Assembly (NCBI GenBank): GCA_964528675.1
Contig: CAZGTU010000001.1
Coordinates: forward strand, 62,001-126,000
Direction: 5' to 3'
DNA length: 64,000 bases
Source of the DNA: CAYRTD01 sp964528675
GTDB lineage: Bacteria; Bacteroidota; Bacteroidia; Bacteroidales; GCA-2748055
Of the stretch, positions 1-7,638 are shown one piece after another (the first letter of the stretch is position 1; each line of letters opens with the position of its first letter). Made by a program: the position numbers and the translations under genes. The notes beneath the pieces are model-generated. The model was not told where the DNA came from, made no database searches, and was given only the letters and a program-made list of their open reading frames with translations.

Positions 1-2
1 CT

Positions 3-1019
3 ATGATACTAATCTCTAACTATTTTATCGCTATAGGCCTAACTGTTCTGGCGATGATATGTTGGGGTTCGTGGGCCAATACCCAAAAAATGGCTCAAAA
101 AAACTGGCGGTTTGAGCTTTATTATTGGGATAAAATAACCGGCAACCTTGCCATGGCCCTTTTGGCAGCAGTAACCCTTGGCAGTTTAGGATCGTCTAGA
201 CGTAAATTTATAACAGACCTTCAGCAGGCCGATACCAGCAGTATAATTTATGCCATGGCTGGAGGAGCTCTTTGGAACGCAGGAAATTTTCTTTTGGTGG
301 CCGCTATTGCCACTGCAGGAATGTCGGTGGCTTTTCCCATTGGAGGAGGCATAGCCTGGATTCTAGGAATTGTGGTGAATTATGTGGTTGTGCTTATGGC
401 AGGAAAAGTACCTAGCATCAAACCTGAATTATTATGGTTTGGCGTGTTACTGATCATTGTGGCCATATTCCTGAGTGGGAAGTCTTATGAGCGACTGGCA
501 AAAAAACAGGAAAAAACTCCTTTAAGGGGTATTTTACTTTCGGTATTTGGTGGATTATTCATTGCCTTTTTCTACGGATTTGTAGTTAAATCACTGGATA
601 GCAATTTTGTGGATGGAGGAACCGGCACCCTGACCCCATATACAGCAATCGTATTCTTTTCTTTCGGTGTGATTATCTGCACCATATTGTTTTACCTCTT
701 CTTCATGCGGCCACTCAAAGTAGGTATTCCCGGTTCATTCCAAGAGTATTTCTCCGGCACGCTGAAAACGCATGCTGCCGGATGGCTTGGAGGTTTGATA
801 TGGTGCTTCGGAATGGTGAGTAGTTTTATGGCTGTTGGAGCAGCGAACCCTGCAATAGCCTATGCCTTAAGCAATGCTGCGCCGGTAGTAGCTATCCTGT
901 GGGGAGTTTTCGTATGGAAGGAATTCAGGGAAGCCCCCCGGGGCACTAATAATCTATTAATTATGATGTTTTTACTCTATATAATTGGATTGCTTTTAAT
1001 AACATATTCCAACGCTTAG
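3..1019 (+). CDS. GRP/RhaT-like sugar permease of the DMT superfamily
   Basis: This is an integral inner-membrane protein of 338 residues with about ten hydrophobic segments. It opens with the MxxxxWGSWANTQK pattern typical of the GRP (glucose uptake protein) and rhamnose-permease-like branch of the drug/metabolite transporter superfamily. Glycine-rich helices (GGALWNAGNF, GGGIAWILG) and a second-half repeat (GGLIWCFGMVSSFMAVGAAN) follow the usual internal duplication. The family takes up monosaccharides with protons; the substrate cannot be read from sequence. The ATG at position 3 matches the family N-terminus, so the gene is probably complete although it begins at the window edge. The next gene downstream on the same strand is the ECF sigma factor, 115 bases away. 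Confidence 0.8.
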   Translation: MILISNYFIAIGLTVLAMICWGSWANTQKMAQKNWRFELYYWDKITGNLAMALLAAVTLGSLGSSRRKFITDLQQADTSSIIYAMAGGALWNAGNFLLVAAIATAGMSVAFPIGGGIAWILGIVVNYVVVLMAGKVPSIKPELLWFGVLLIIVAIFLSGKSYERLAKKQEKTPLRGILLSVFGGLFIAFFYGFVVKSLDSNFVDGGTGTLTPYTAIVFFSFGVIICTILFYLFFMRPLKVGIPGSFQEYFSGTLKTHAAGWLGGLIWCFGMVSSFMAVGAANPAIAYALSNAAPVVAILWGVFVWKEFREAPRGTNNLLIMMFLLYIIGLLLITYSNA

Positions 1020-1134
1020 GCTATTAAAAAATCCTGATGCTGTTTCGTGTCTTATTGTTTTTGTAAATGAATATAAAACAGCTTGTAACAAAATACAACG
1101 GTAAAAGAACCAAAACTATTATAATCCGGGGACT

Positions 1135-1674
1135 ATGATAGAGCTAATATTATTACAGAAGCTTAAAAAGGGTGATGAATTAGCCTTTGAGTTAATTTTC
1201 AAGGAGCATTACCCATCTCTGGTAAGATACGCTACAGGATTGATAGGTTCAACTACAGAAGCCGAGGATTTGGTAGAAGACTGTTTCTTCTGGCTATGGC
1301 AGGAGCGGGAAACCATAACAATTAGAAAAACATTACAGGCTTTTTTGTATTCCGTTGTGCATAATAAATGTCTGAATCACTTGAAGAAGCAAAAAGTTAA
1401 CAGGAAATATGAAGCTTATTTAAAAGTTCACGCCATCAAAATGGAAATCAACTATCCTGAATCTATTTTAATATCAAAAGATTTATCTGGAAAGATAAAG
1501 GAAGGAATTGATAAACTCCCTAAGCAATGCAAATTGATTTTCTGTTTAAGCAGGCATGAAGGAAAAAAATACGAGGAAATTGCTCTAATGCTGAATATTT
1601 CGATAAATACAGTCAAAAAACAGATGTCAAGGGCAATTTTCAAATTACGTGAAGACCTGAAAGAATATTTATAA
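1135..1674 (+). CDS. FecI-type ECF RNA polymerase sigma factor
   Basis: The 179-residue protein has a sigma-70 region 2 near residues 15-90 (ELAFELIFKEHYPSLVRYA, then AEDLVEDCFFWLW) and a region 4 helix-turn-helix near residues 125-175 (LPKQCKLIFCLSRHEGKKYEEIA, then INTVKKQMSRAI). This is the Bacteroidota family of FecI-like sigma factors that work with membrane FecR anti-sigma factors and STN-domain SusC receptors. It has no fecR beside it; the only fecR in the window lies at 22826-23914. The seven TTGTCACTC-N15-TTTACT elements elsewhere in the window are candidate targets, but its own upstream region lacks one. Assigning it to that fecR and those promoters is inference. Confidence 0.88.
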   Translation: MIELILLQKLKKGDELAFELIFKEHYPSLVRYATGLIGSTTEAEDLVEDCFFWLWQERETITIRKTLQAFLYSVVHNKCLNHLKKQKVNRKYEAYLKVHAIKMEINYPESILISKDLSGKIKEGIDKLPKQCKLIFCLSRHEGKKYEEIALMLNISINTVKKQMSRAIFKLREDLKEYL

Positions 1675-1831
1675 AATTAAATCATTACTTTTTTTAAATA
1701 AACAAGCTGAATAAGCCAACATATTGCAGTAAAACTTTTACAAATGAAAAGAATTTGTCCAATTCTTATTCATTTATTAATGCACAGGAAGTAAAGCAAT
1801 ATGGCCCACCCATTGACTTTACAACGGTCCA

Positions 1832-2215
1832 TTGAGGATCTCTGAAAACAGAAGGTTTCTTCTGCATGAAAATGGGACTCCTTTTTTCTATCAGGGAGAC
1901 ACCTCCTAGGAATTGTTTCACCGGCTCAATCGTGAGGATGCAGAACAATACATCGAAAACCGCCGGGAAAAAGGATTCACTTTTACCCAGGCATTCGCAC
2001 TCGCAGAATTGAATGGCCTTAATGACCCAAATCCATATCGAGAAAAACCACTTTTCGATAATGATCCCACCAAACCCAATGAAAAATATTGGGAGCATGT
2101 CGAGTGGGTCATAAAAAAAGCGGAAGAAAAGGGCCTAAAATTTTTACTCCGGAGAATACATTTCTTTATGGAAGATGGATTGGAAAACCCTTTCGTTGCC
2201 ATAGCTGGTGGAATA
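1832..2215 (+). pseudogene. Decayed GH140/DUF4038-like glycosidase, N-terminal part
   Basis: Conceptual translation from 1832 reads through a typical DUF4038 start (SENRRFLLHENGTPFFYQGDT). An in-frame TAG follows at 1907-1909, where the family has the conserved Trp of GDTxWELFHRL. The frame continues (ELFHRLNREDAEQYIENR, then NDPTKPNEKYWEHVEWVIKKAEEKG) to about 2135. There it shifts to another frame that carries a later piece of the same domain (KGPKIFTPENTFLYGRWIG), with the intervening TIM-barrel segment missing. The nonsense codon plus an internal deletion make this a pseudogene. DUF4038 is the catalytic domain of GH140 apiosidases and relatives, so the ancestor was probably a glycosidase. 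Bounds are approximate. Confidence 0.75.
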
Positions 2216-2219
2216 CCGC

Positions 2220-2451
2220 CTACCCTGTATTTGAAACACAGCCCTTCCTGGCTCAGCTCGAACAGTTCGCCCTTACCGACCAGGGATCTCACCAGTTCGA
2301 TGTGGTGCGCTACCTGTTTGGTGAAGCGGAAACGATCTATTCACAAATACAAACCGTTAACCCCACGATTAAAGGGGAAGATGTGGCTACCAGCCTGATC
2401 CGTATGAAAAACGGGGTGGTCGTAACCCAGGAAAGAACAAACAACCCATAA
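2220..2451 (+). pseudogene. Gfo/Idh/MocA-family oxidoreductase fragment
   Basis: In the frame ending at the stop 2449-2451 the translation contains PFLAQLEQFALTDQGSHQFD followed by VVRYLFGEAETIYSQ and GEDVATSLIRMKNGVVVTQE. This is the C-terminal substrate-domain region of Gfo/Idh/MocA NAD(P)-dependent sugar dehydrogenases. The Rossmann domain and most of the protein are absent. The piece is joined directly to the DUF4038 relic, so a deletion apparently removed the end of one gene and the start of the other. It is not a functional gene. Confidence 0.7.
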
Positions 2452-2473
2452 GGAATCCAATTTACCCGACACT

Positions 2474-2944
2474 GTGGATCCCAGGCAGCCATCTGAATTT
2501 ATTGCAATCTGGACCCTGGGTTCTATTTCCAAGCTGATGTTCGCCGGAGTTAGGTCAGCAAGCTTGTTTGAAACCCTGGGAAGAAGAGGAATAATGCAAA
2601 GTGAAAGCCTTTTGCCTGGCTATGGCATTTTCACAGAGCAAGCATTGAAGAGATACCCTGTTTACTTTATTTTGAGGGAACTTCTGAAATTTAAGGAGGC
2701 TGCATTCCGACCAATGGGTGATTTAGGAAATCGCTATTTAGGCAGTTTTCTGATTGAAAATAAACATGAAAAAGAACTTTGGATCTGGAACCTAAGTGAA
2801 AATACAATAAGGCCTCCTGAAGTAATATTTTTAGAATTTAAAACTATCCAGGTTTTGAATATGAGTTCTGGTAAACGGATAGTTGTAAATAATAGTTATT
2901 CAATTGGGGGATATGCCCTTATGCCATTCAAAAATAAATTTTAG
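2474..2944 (+). pseudogene. C-terminal remnant of an uncharacterised enzyme, possibly apionate-lactonase-like
   Basis: An open frame of 156 codons contains VRSASLFETLGRRGIMQSES, then RYPVYFILRELLKFKEAAFRP, and a small beta-rich end (ENKHEKELWIWNLSEN). The order 'SxxxxETxGxRGxM' followed by 'YPxYxxLRxL' resembles the C-terminal part of D-apionate-lactonase-like proteins, as I recall that family; this is a weak call. There is no plausible N-terminus or signal peptide, and the frame follows two other gene fragments. It is most likely the tail of a third decayed gene. A small functional protein is less likely. Confidence 0.4.
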
Positions 2945-2978
2945 GCTCATACACCCACATTTTTCAGACTTCATTTAC

Positions 2979-3016
2979 TAAAAAATTCCGCCCGGAAAAA
3001 ATTTCCAGGCGGAATC
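2979..3016 (-). terminator. Rho-independent terminator for the sulfatase/GH105 operon
   Basis: Read on the minus strand, ATTCCGCC pairs perfectly with GGCGGAAT around a 15-base A/T-rich loop, and the hairpin runs into a T tract. It lies about 110 bases beyond the stop of the last gene of the minus-strand operon. The stretch 3017-3125 has no gene and contains TTAG/TTGG-type repeats on the transcript strand. Confidence 0.75.
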
Positions 3017-3125
3017 ACTAACTAACTAAAACCAACCAACAAAGACTAAAAAACACAACAATCAACTCATTATGTGTTAAATAGCTTTACTACTAAAACT
3101 ACTCTCTCCTAAATTTCTTTCATTC

Positions 3126-4763
3126 CTAAATATCCTCTTCCGGCTTGGGAAAATACCGCATAGGACCTGTATATCGTACATAGGAATCAAATATTTCCTT
3201 ATCGGGTCCCACCACCCTTGGATCACCCGATCTTTCCAGTTCCTCAATCAATAATTCTTTCAATTCATTTTCAATCTTTTCATAATCTGCCCTGCCGGAA
3301 AGATTAATGAGATTGAAAGGATCATTCTTACTGTCATATAACTCAAATTCTGGCCGTTTTGAATGAGCAAGCTCAAAAAATGGCCATATATTTTCATCTT
3401 TCCAATGTTCAGCAATAAATGATTTTGCAGGGGAAGCATCGATATCAGTAAACGCCCAGTCTGAATGATGAATTCCGTTTTCATCTATTCCATACATTGG
3501 AAACATTTCTTCAGGATTCTCAGGGTTCAAAGCCTGAGGAGCACCTGCCGGCCAACGCTCCGGTTTGATATTCCAGATAAACAGGAAATCCTCTGTTCGA
3601 AGAGCTCTTTGAGGGTAGCCCCAATTTCTATATCGGGAAGAAGAATGCCTCTCCCTACCGAAAAAAGCTATGGTGTTTTCTTTATCAACCAGTCCTTGTT
3701 TTTTGGATTCCAAAACATTTAAAAAACTTCTTCCTGTCATAGGCATCATATCCTCAGCACTTATCCCGGTTATTTCAAAGAGGGTTGGAGCTATGTCAAT
3801 AAAACCCACAAAATCCTCAACCTTCCTTTTGCCGGGAAACTTATCGGGATATCTGATGGCAAGGGGAACATGAACACCATATTCATAGCAGTTGGCCTTG
3901 GCCCTTGGGAAAGGCATCCCATTATCGGCGGTGACAATCACAATGGTATTGTCCAGTTCCCCGATTTCTTCAAGGTATTCAAGCATTCGCTGAAGGTGCA
4001 AATCAAACCACTCTATTTCAATTGCATAATCCAAAAGATCTCCACGTATTATATCACTATCCGGAAAAAAACCAGGGACTTCCACATCTTCTAATGACTT
4101 GCCAGCTCTTTTCCATGAATCTTTTTCATAATCCCTGTGAGGTTCCCATGCGCCATACCAGAAAAAAAAGGGCTTTTCTCCTCTTACATTTTCTAAAAAG
4201 AACTTAAAATTCTCAAAGTAATTTACAGAGTTTATCTCATTTGCCGTTCTTTCATCATCCAAAGAGTTTGGGATATACCGTATATTACTATGCTCCGGCC
4301 CGGCGGCATCGGTAGTTCTCCATAGTGAATCTTTTTCATCGCTTGCATAACGGAAAGGTACTACACCTTTACCGGTGCGCCCCGTAGCATATCCTCCTTC
4401 TTCCAGCAGATCAATAAACGGAACATGCTTTTTTAACCAGGAGGAGCCGTGCTGGCCCGATTGTTCATTTTGCCAATGATGCCTGCCGGTAACCAGGGCG
4501 CTGCGGGAAGGGGCACACCCCGGTGAAGGAACAAAACAGTTCGAAAAGTAGATGCCTTCGGAAGCAACCCGGTCAAATGCAGGTGTATTGACAAATTTGC
4601 AGCCCAGGAAGCTGGTATGGGCAAAAGATTGATCATCGCTGATAGCAAAAAGGATATTTGGAAGCTCAGGATCATTTTTGTCAGTCTGAGTTGAGCATGC
4701 TGTCATAAAAAAGGTACCTAAAATAAAAATACCTGATTGACTAATTTTTGATATTTTGTTCAT
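3126..4763 (-). CDS. S1-family sulfatase lipoprotein
   Basis: The 545-residue protein has a lipoprotein signal peptide with the acceptor Cys at residue 23 (FFMTAC). An alkaline-phosphatase-fold sulfatase domain follows. The metal-binding N-terminus is PNILFAISDDQSF. The formylglycine site is GCAPSRSALVTGR with the modified Cys at residue 83, matching C-x-P-S-R. NTIVIVTADNGMPFPRAK supplies the second metal site. The protein would hydrolyse sulfate esters or sulfamates on imported or surface-bound glycans in the periplasm or at the outer membrane. The DDQSFAHTSFLG start resembles the heparan-N-sulfatase-like subgroup, but the subfamily call is tentative. It is the last gene of the operon starting at 11667. 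Confidence 0.9.
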   Translation of the reverse strand: MNKISKISQSGIFILGTFFMTACSTQTDKNDPELPNILFAISDDQSFAHTSFLGCKFVNTPAFDRVASEGIYFSNCFVPSPGCAPSRSALVTGRHHWQNEQSGQHGSSWLKKHVPFIDLLEEGGYATGRTGKGVVPFRYASDEKDSLWRTTDAAGPEHSNIRYIPNSLDDERTANEINSVNYFENFKFFLENVRGEKPFFFWYGAWEPHRDYEKDSWKRAGKSLEDVEVPGFFPDSDIIRGDLLDYAIEIEWFDLHLQRMLEYLEEIGELDNTIVIVTADNGMPFPRAKANCYEYGVHVPLAIRYPDKFPGKRKVEDFVGFIDIAPTLFEITGISAEDMMPMTGRSFLNVLESKKQGLVDKENTIAFFGRERHSSSRYRNWGYPQRALRTEDFLFIWNIKPERWPAGAPQALNPENPEEMFPMYGIDENGIHHSDWAFTDIDASPAKSFIAEHWKDENIWPFFELAHSKRPEFELYDSKNDPFNLINLSGRADYEKIENELKELLIEELERSGDPRVVGPDKEIFDSYVRYTGPMRYFPKPEEDI

Positions 4764-4784
4764 ATCCGATATATAATTTTCAAT

Positions 4785-6206
4785 TCAGTTCAAAAAAATC
4801 AAAACTGCCCATTGCCCCTTTCCGGGTTTCTTCAATATAACAGTCTGACCTGATACAATCTGTTCCTCCATCCACTGTGCATTGAGAATATCCAACCATC
4901 TAATCGTTAACCTGCCACCAGTATTTCCTGTATCCAATTCTACTTCCCTTCCTGATGCAGTAAAAAAAATTGCATATTGTTTCCCTTCGTTACCCATGAT
5001 ATATGCTTCATTTTCTTCCCTTGAGATAAGAAGATGAGACAATTCCTGGTGAGGCTTAATCGTTTTGAGTTCAAAATGATCTGTAATCATCCTAAGACTT
5101 TTTATATTAGCCTGGGCAATTTCATTTAACCCCTGCCCTGCCGTGGGCCTATGAAATCTGACGCCGGCCTGCCCTGCAAAAACACTTCTCCAAACCCTCT
5201 CTATACCCTCATCCACACCCCTGGTCCAATATATTAGATCTCCACCATATTGCTTGACACTGTTAAGGGGGGCGGGATGCACAGATAACCGGCTAACTTC
5301 TTCAGCTATGGTATTAAAATGCTCCTCCCCAATGTTTGAGTCTCTTGAACGATAAAGATTGCTGGCCGATTGCGATAAATCCGCAAAATCAAAGCCATAT
5401 TCCGTTACCGGAGATGAAGAAGGGATCATTAACATATCCCCGACATAAATCTGCCGATTCAATTTGCCAGCAATTTCTCTGATGTAATCCAACCATAAGA
5501 CACTCCAGGATACATCAATGGCTGATTCATTATTAATGCAATACAATACATTAGGAAATTCAATTGATGACCTGATTATCATTTCAACAAACTTTTCCTG
5601 GTATTTACGAACAAGTTCCATATTCTCCCCGGGAATATGAGCTCTAAAAAAAGGGTGATCATTAGCCTGCCTGACCCCAAAATCAATTTTTAATGGCAAC
5701 TTTGATTCTTCAGATGTATAATTGATATTATTGACAGGATTAAAAGCCCTTTTTTCCCAATTTCCGATATACCAATCGTGCATATCCCAGAGTTCTATCT
5801 GAACAATAATATCATGATTCATTGCGATCTCCAATAAATTTCGAAAACTCTGCCAGTATTCAGGATTCCATTGATTCAGGTCATAAAGTCCGTTTTCGAG
5901 TTTAAGAAAGGGTTCCAAATTACCGCTATCCCTGCTGCTCATGGTATTCCTGATATAATTACCCCCAAAAGAGGCCAGTAATGCCAGATGCTTTTCCAAC
6001 TTCTCTTTTTCCCATTGAAAAAGATTATCATCGTCACTTCCTCCGATCAAAAGAACCGATTCCCCTTTGTACTGCCAGTAATATGAATTCGCGGAATAGG
6101 GTTGTATCCCGATATCTTTGTTCTTATTACAGGAATATAGTGTGATAAGACACCCTATTAAGGGGAATAAAACGAACGTCCGGATTTTTATTTTGATAAA
6201 TGCCAT
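4785..6206 (-). CDS. GH140-like TIM-barrel lipoprotein with C-terminal beta-sandwich domain
   Basis: I chose the internal ATG at 6206 because it starts a clean lipoprotein signal (Cys at residue 26, LITLYSC); an in-frame ATG at 6263 is also possible. The protein begins SYYWQYKGESVLLIGGSDDD and has a barrel-like body with FGGNYIRNTM and IVQIELWDMHDW. A YCINNES segment near residue 225 resembles the Asn-Glu acid/base motif of clan GH-A. The last 80 residues (YAIFFTASGREVELDTGNTG, then RWLDILNAQW) look like the 'putative collagen-binding' beta-sandwich found after DUF4038/GH140 domains. A paralogue lies at 14697-16223. The substrate is unknown. Its place between GH105 and a sulfatase suggests side-chain removal from a sulfated uronic-acid glycan. 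Confidence 0.7.
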   Translation of the reverse strand: MAFIKIKIRTFVLFPLIGCLITLYSCNKNKDIGIQPYSANSYYWQYKGESVLLIGGSDDDNLFQWEKEKLEKHLALLASFGGNYIRNTMSSRDSGNLEPFLKLENGLYDLNQWNPEYWQSFRNLLEIAMNHDIIVQIELWDMHDWYIGNWEKRAFNPVNNINYTSEESKLPLKIDFGVRQANDHPFFRAHIPGENMELVRKYQEKFVEMIIRSSIEFPNVLYCINNESAIDVSWSVLWLDYIREIAGKLNRQIYVGDMLMIPSSSPVTEYGFDFADLSQSASNLYRSRDSNIGEEHFNTIAEEVSRLSVHPAPLNSVKQYGGDLIYWTRGVDEGIERVWRSVFAGQAGVRFHRPTAGQGLNEIAQANIKSLRMITDHFELKTIKPHQELSHLLISREENEAYIMGNEGKQYAIFFTASGREVELDTGNTGGRLTIRWLDILNAQWMEEQIVSGQTVILKKPGKGQWAVLIFLN

Positions 6207-6273
6207 TCTTTCAAACAGTTGGATATTGATATGTTGATTATTGAACCATTCATGAGATTTCAAAAAATTGCTC

Positions 6274-7542
6274 TTAATCTAAAAGTTTGGATACTTCAAC
6301 CCCTGCAAGTATTGTTATACCTACCCCATGTGTATCATTCTCAATCACCGCCCTCGAATAATAATAATCAATATCTTCACTGATGCTGGTTCCTCTGCAT
6401 ATATTTCTGACCGTTCCTTCCGCAGTAATATTTGTCAGAAGTCCCTTCCAGCCATTAAGGGCGATTGTTTTATATCTGTCATCAACCCACCCGTTATTAA
6501 CAGCCATTGCTATAGAATAGGTAAACATTGCAGTGCAGGAGGTTTCCAGGTATGAATCATTCTTATCAAGCAGCTGATGCCATAGCCCACTCGGCGACTG
6601 ATATTGAGCAACCCCCCTGATATTCCGGTTAAGAATCGAAACGACGTCAGCCCTTTTGGGATGATCTTCAGGGAGAAACCTGAGCAGATCTGCTGTTGCC
6701 ACCATCATCCATCCGTTGCACCTTCCCCAGAAATGTCCACCTACTGCATCTATATCTCCATAATAGCAGTGCCGCATGATTTGTTTTTCAGGCATATACA
6801 ATAAATTATTAAACAGAAAAACCTGTTTGACCGCTTCATCAAAGTATTTATTCTCTCCTGTAAGCTTACCCATTCTGGCGAGGAAAGGCACAGACATATA
6901 AAGATCATCTGCCCAAACAGTGTTATATTCCGGGAACGACCGTGAAAAGGTTCCGTCATCAAGCCTCATTTGCCTGTTCATAATATGGTCGGCTGCCCGG
7001 TCGATGTATGTTTTGTATTCCTTCTTTTTATCGGTATTGTACAACTCAATTAGACTTGCCCCCATAGAGCCGCAATGATCAAGCTCTTCTACAACAATAG
7101 CCTGTCCAAGAGGAAAGTTCCATACATTTTCACCATTATATATTGATTTAAAATATTCAAGGTCCTCAAAAAAGAATTCGAAATTCTTACGTGTGAAATT
7201 TTTATATTTCTCTTCTTCCATTACCTGAGCCAGATAATTAAAAGCAACATGTACAACCCCAACGGCGTAGTGCCATCTATTGAATTCACTTTGTGGTACC
7301 ACGTATTTGTTGTAGCCGTAATTCTGAATATCATTTATCAGATTACCTGTTGCATTATCGTAATAAAGATACGTTGCTTCTTTTACGGCATTATCTGCAA
7401 TTTTTTTTACTGTGTTAAGAACTTCGTCCTTCGATAAGTTCTGAGCATTTAGTGAACTTGCAGAAATAATAATTAATACCAGGAATTTCATCCATGTTAT
7501 TCTGCCGCGGAAAATTGATTTATTAATAATTACACTTTTCAT
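6274..7542 (-). CDS. GH105-type unsaturated uronyl hydrolase
   Basis: The 422-residue secreted protein has an (alpha/alpha)6-barrel signature of GH88/GH105: WNFPLGQAIVVEELDHCGSM with the conserved Asp, FSRSFPEYNTVWADDLYMS and GGHFWGRCNGWMMVATADL. These enzymes hydrate the 4,5-unsaturated uronate left at the non-reducing end by polysaccharide lyases. Their presence implies that a lyase acts in the same pathway. A signal peptide can start at 7542 or at the internal ATG at 7491 (MKFLVLIIISASSLNAQ). It is 10 bases from the following gene and preceded by the beta-helix gene, consistent with one operon. Confidence 0.85.
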   Translation of the reverse strand: MKSVIINKSIFRGRITWMKFLVLIIISASSLNAQNLSKDEVLNTVKKIADNAVKEATYLYYDNATGNLINDIQNYGYNKYVVPQSEFNRWHYAVGVVHVAFNYLAQVMEEEKYKNFTRKNFEFFFEDLEYFKSIYNGENVWNFPLGQAIVVEELDHCGSMGASLIELYNTDKKKEYKTYIDRAADHIMNRQMRLDDGTFSRSFPEYNTVWADDLYMSVPFLARMGKLTGENKYFDEAVKQVFLFNNLLYMPEKQIMRHCYYGDIDAVGGHFWGRCNGWMMVATADLLRFLPEDHPKRADVVSILNRNIRGVAQYQSPSGLWHQLLDKNDSYLETSCTAMFTYSIAMAVNNGWVDDRYKTIALNGWKGLLTNITAEGTVRNICRGTSISEDIDYYYSRAVIENDTHGVGITILAGVEVSKLLD

Positions 7543-7638
7543 TTTATTTTATTTTGGGGTTAGTATTTTACGTTCAATATTTTTTAGTCGAGTATGTTTT
7601 TAAATTCTAATATCTGTATCCACTGCAAAAAATAATTT

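Noticed and set aside
1020..1134. TTGTAACAAAA upstream of the sigma gene as a variant of the regulon element
   Set aside because: It differs at key positions and no second block occurs at the fixed spacing.
3017..3062. Repeated AACTAACTAAC/CCAACCAAC stretch as a mobile-element end
   Set aside because: It lies directly next to the operon terminator, has no inverted partner and is more simply a low-complexity 3' untranslated region.
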